64,000 bases of DNA. Origin: Schizochytrium sp. TIO01 (taxonomy: Eukaryota; Sar; Bigyra; Thraustochytrida; Thraustochytriidae). Shown one piece after another: positions 63,688-64,000 of the stretch (its first letter is position 1; the number at the start of each line of letters is the position of its first letter). The notes beneath the pieces are model-generated. The model was not told the origin of the DNA. It saw nothing but the letters and a program-made list of their open reading frames with translations, and searched no databases. The translations under genes were made by a program, and so were the position numbers. Location of the stretch: positions 3,229,040 to 3,293,039 of the forward strand of contig SMSO01000035.1 in the NCBI GenBank assembly GCA_004764695.1, given 5' to 3'.

Positions 63688-64000
63688 ATGACGAAACAAA
63701 AGTACCACAATGTTAAAAAATCTCATTCTAAACACGAATCTGATAACAGGATGAGCTACAAAACAAAAAGAACACTTGCATTTGTTGCATTTTTAGTGAT
63801 ATTAATTGGGACTGTAACAGGAGTTGTGGTTTCTAACTCATCAAACACAACAACGGAGTCTTCTTCAAGTAGCTCCTCGTCATCGAAGTCTTCTATTACA
63901 TCAACAGTATCAGACTCCTCTGCTTACTCCTCGGATGACTATACAAGTGAAACTTACAGCAGCGGCAACAGTAGCAGCAGTAGCGGAGATGATTATACAA
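63688..64000 (+). CDS. Start of a fourth membrane glycoprotein, cut by the right edge
   Basis: 104 codons from ATG 63688 run open to the window end. A basic N-terminus is followed by a signal-anchor helix at about 30-48 (LAFVAFLVILIGTVTGVVV), then sequons and a Ser-rich stalk (from residue 50). This is the same plan as the 673-residue protein upstream, so the two are probably paralogues or members of one family. The 169-bp gap between them is very AT-rich. Confidence 0.6.
   Translation, partial: MTKQKYHNVKKSHSKHESDNRMSYKTKRTLAFVAFLVILIGTVTGVVVSNSSNTTTESSSSSSSSSKSSITSTVSDSSAYSSDDYTSETYSSGNSSSSSGDDYT

Overview
This is nuclear DNA of a eukaryotic protist. It carries long, mostly intronless genes on both strands, two well-supported GT-AG spliceosomal introns, large gene-free spacers full of simple repeats, and housekeeping eukaryotic proteins (RuvB-like 1, TAF7, ecdysoneless/SGT1, BCP1/BCCIP). 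Three genes point to a cell that makes cilia or zoospore flagella: a nephrocystin-3-like NACHT/TPR protein with a myristoylation start, a SHIPPO (STPGR) repeat protein, and less certainly a large F5/8-type C protein. With the low intron density this fits a stramenopile, perhaps a labyrinthulomycete (thraustochytrid). The lineage is inference; the eukaryotic assignment is firm.

Layout. 1-103: edge of a minus-strand gene. 1135-5355: a large acidic protein with KOW/SH3-like motifs. 5356-10834: a 5.5 kb gene-poor spacer of microsatellites. 10835-24643: RUVBL1 (6-nt first exon), TAF7 (two exons), ecdysoneless homologue, a 1449-residue discoidin-domain protein and BCP1. 25514-34652: SHIPPO protein, an extended HPPD-family protein, a DsbA-like protein and a membrane RING protein. 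34653-36241: a repeat-rich spacer in which an 80-bp duplication brackets an ATTG microsatellite. 36242-39331: a RIG-I/Dicer-type helicase, followed by a strong hairpin plus T23 that looks like the end of a small RNA gene. 40911-54645: a proline-repeat membrane protein, a decayed kinase fragment, the NPHP3-like protein and an acylated AGC kinase.

Right end, 55.5-64.0 kb. The character changes after a minisatellite of about eleven 41-bp units. First comes a Crinkler-type protein that fuses a PD-(D/E)XK nuclease-like domain to a kinase. Then follow tightly packed, AT-rich short genes: two small minus-strand ORFs and four plus-strand membrane glycoproteins with signal peptides or signal anchors, PAN/apple-like cysteine modules and Ser/Thr-rich stalks. 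Two of these overlap by 8 nt. This compact block resembles the edge of an integrated virus or mobile element, or a fast-evolving surface-protein locus. It is the most likely place in the window for something undescribed.

No tRNA, rRNA or CRISPR array was recognised.
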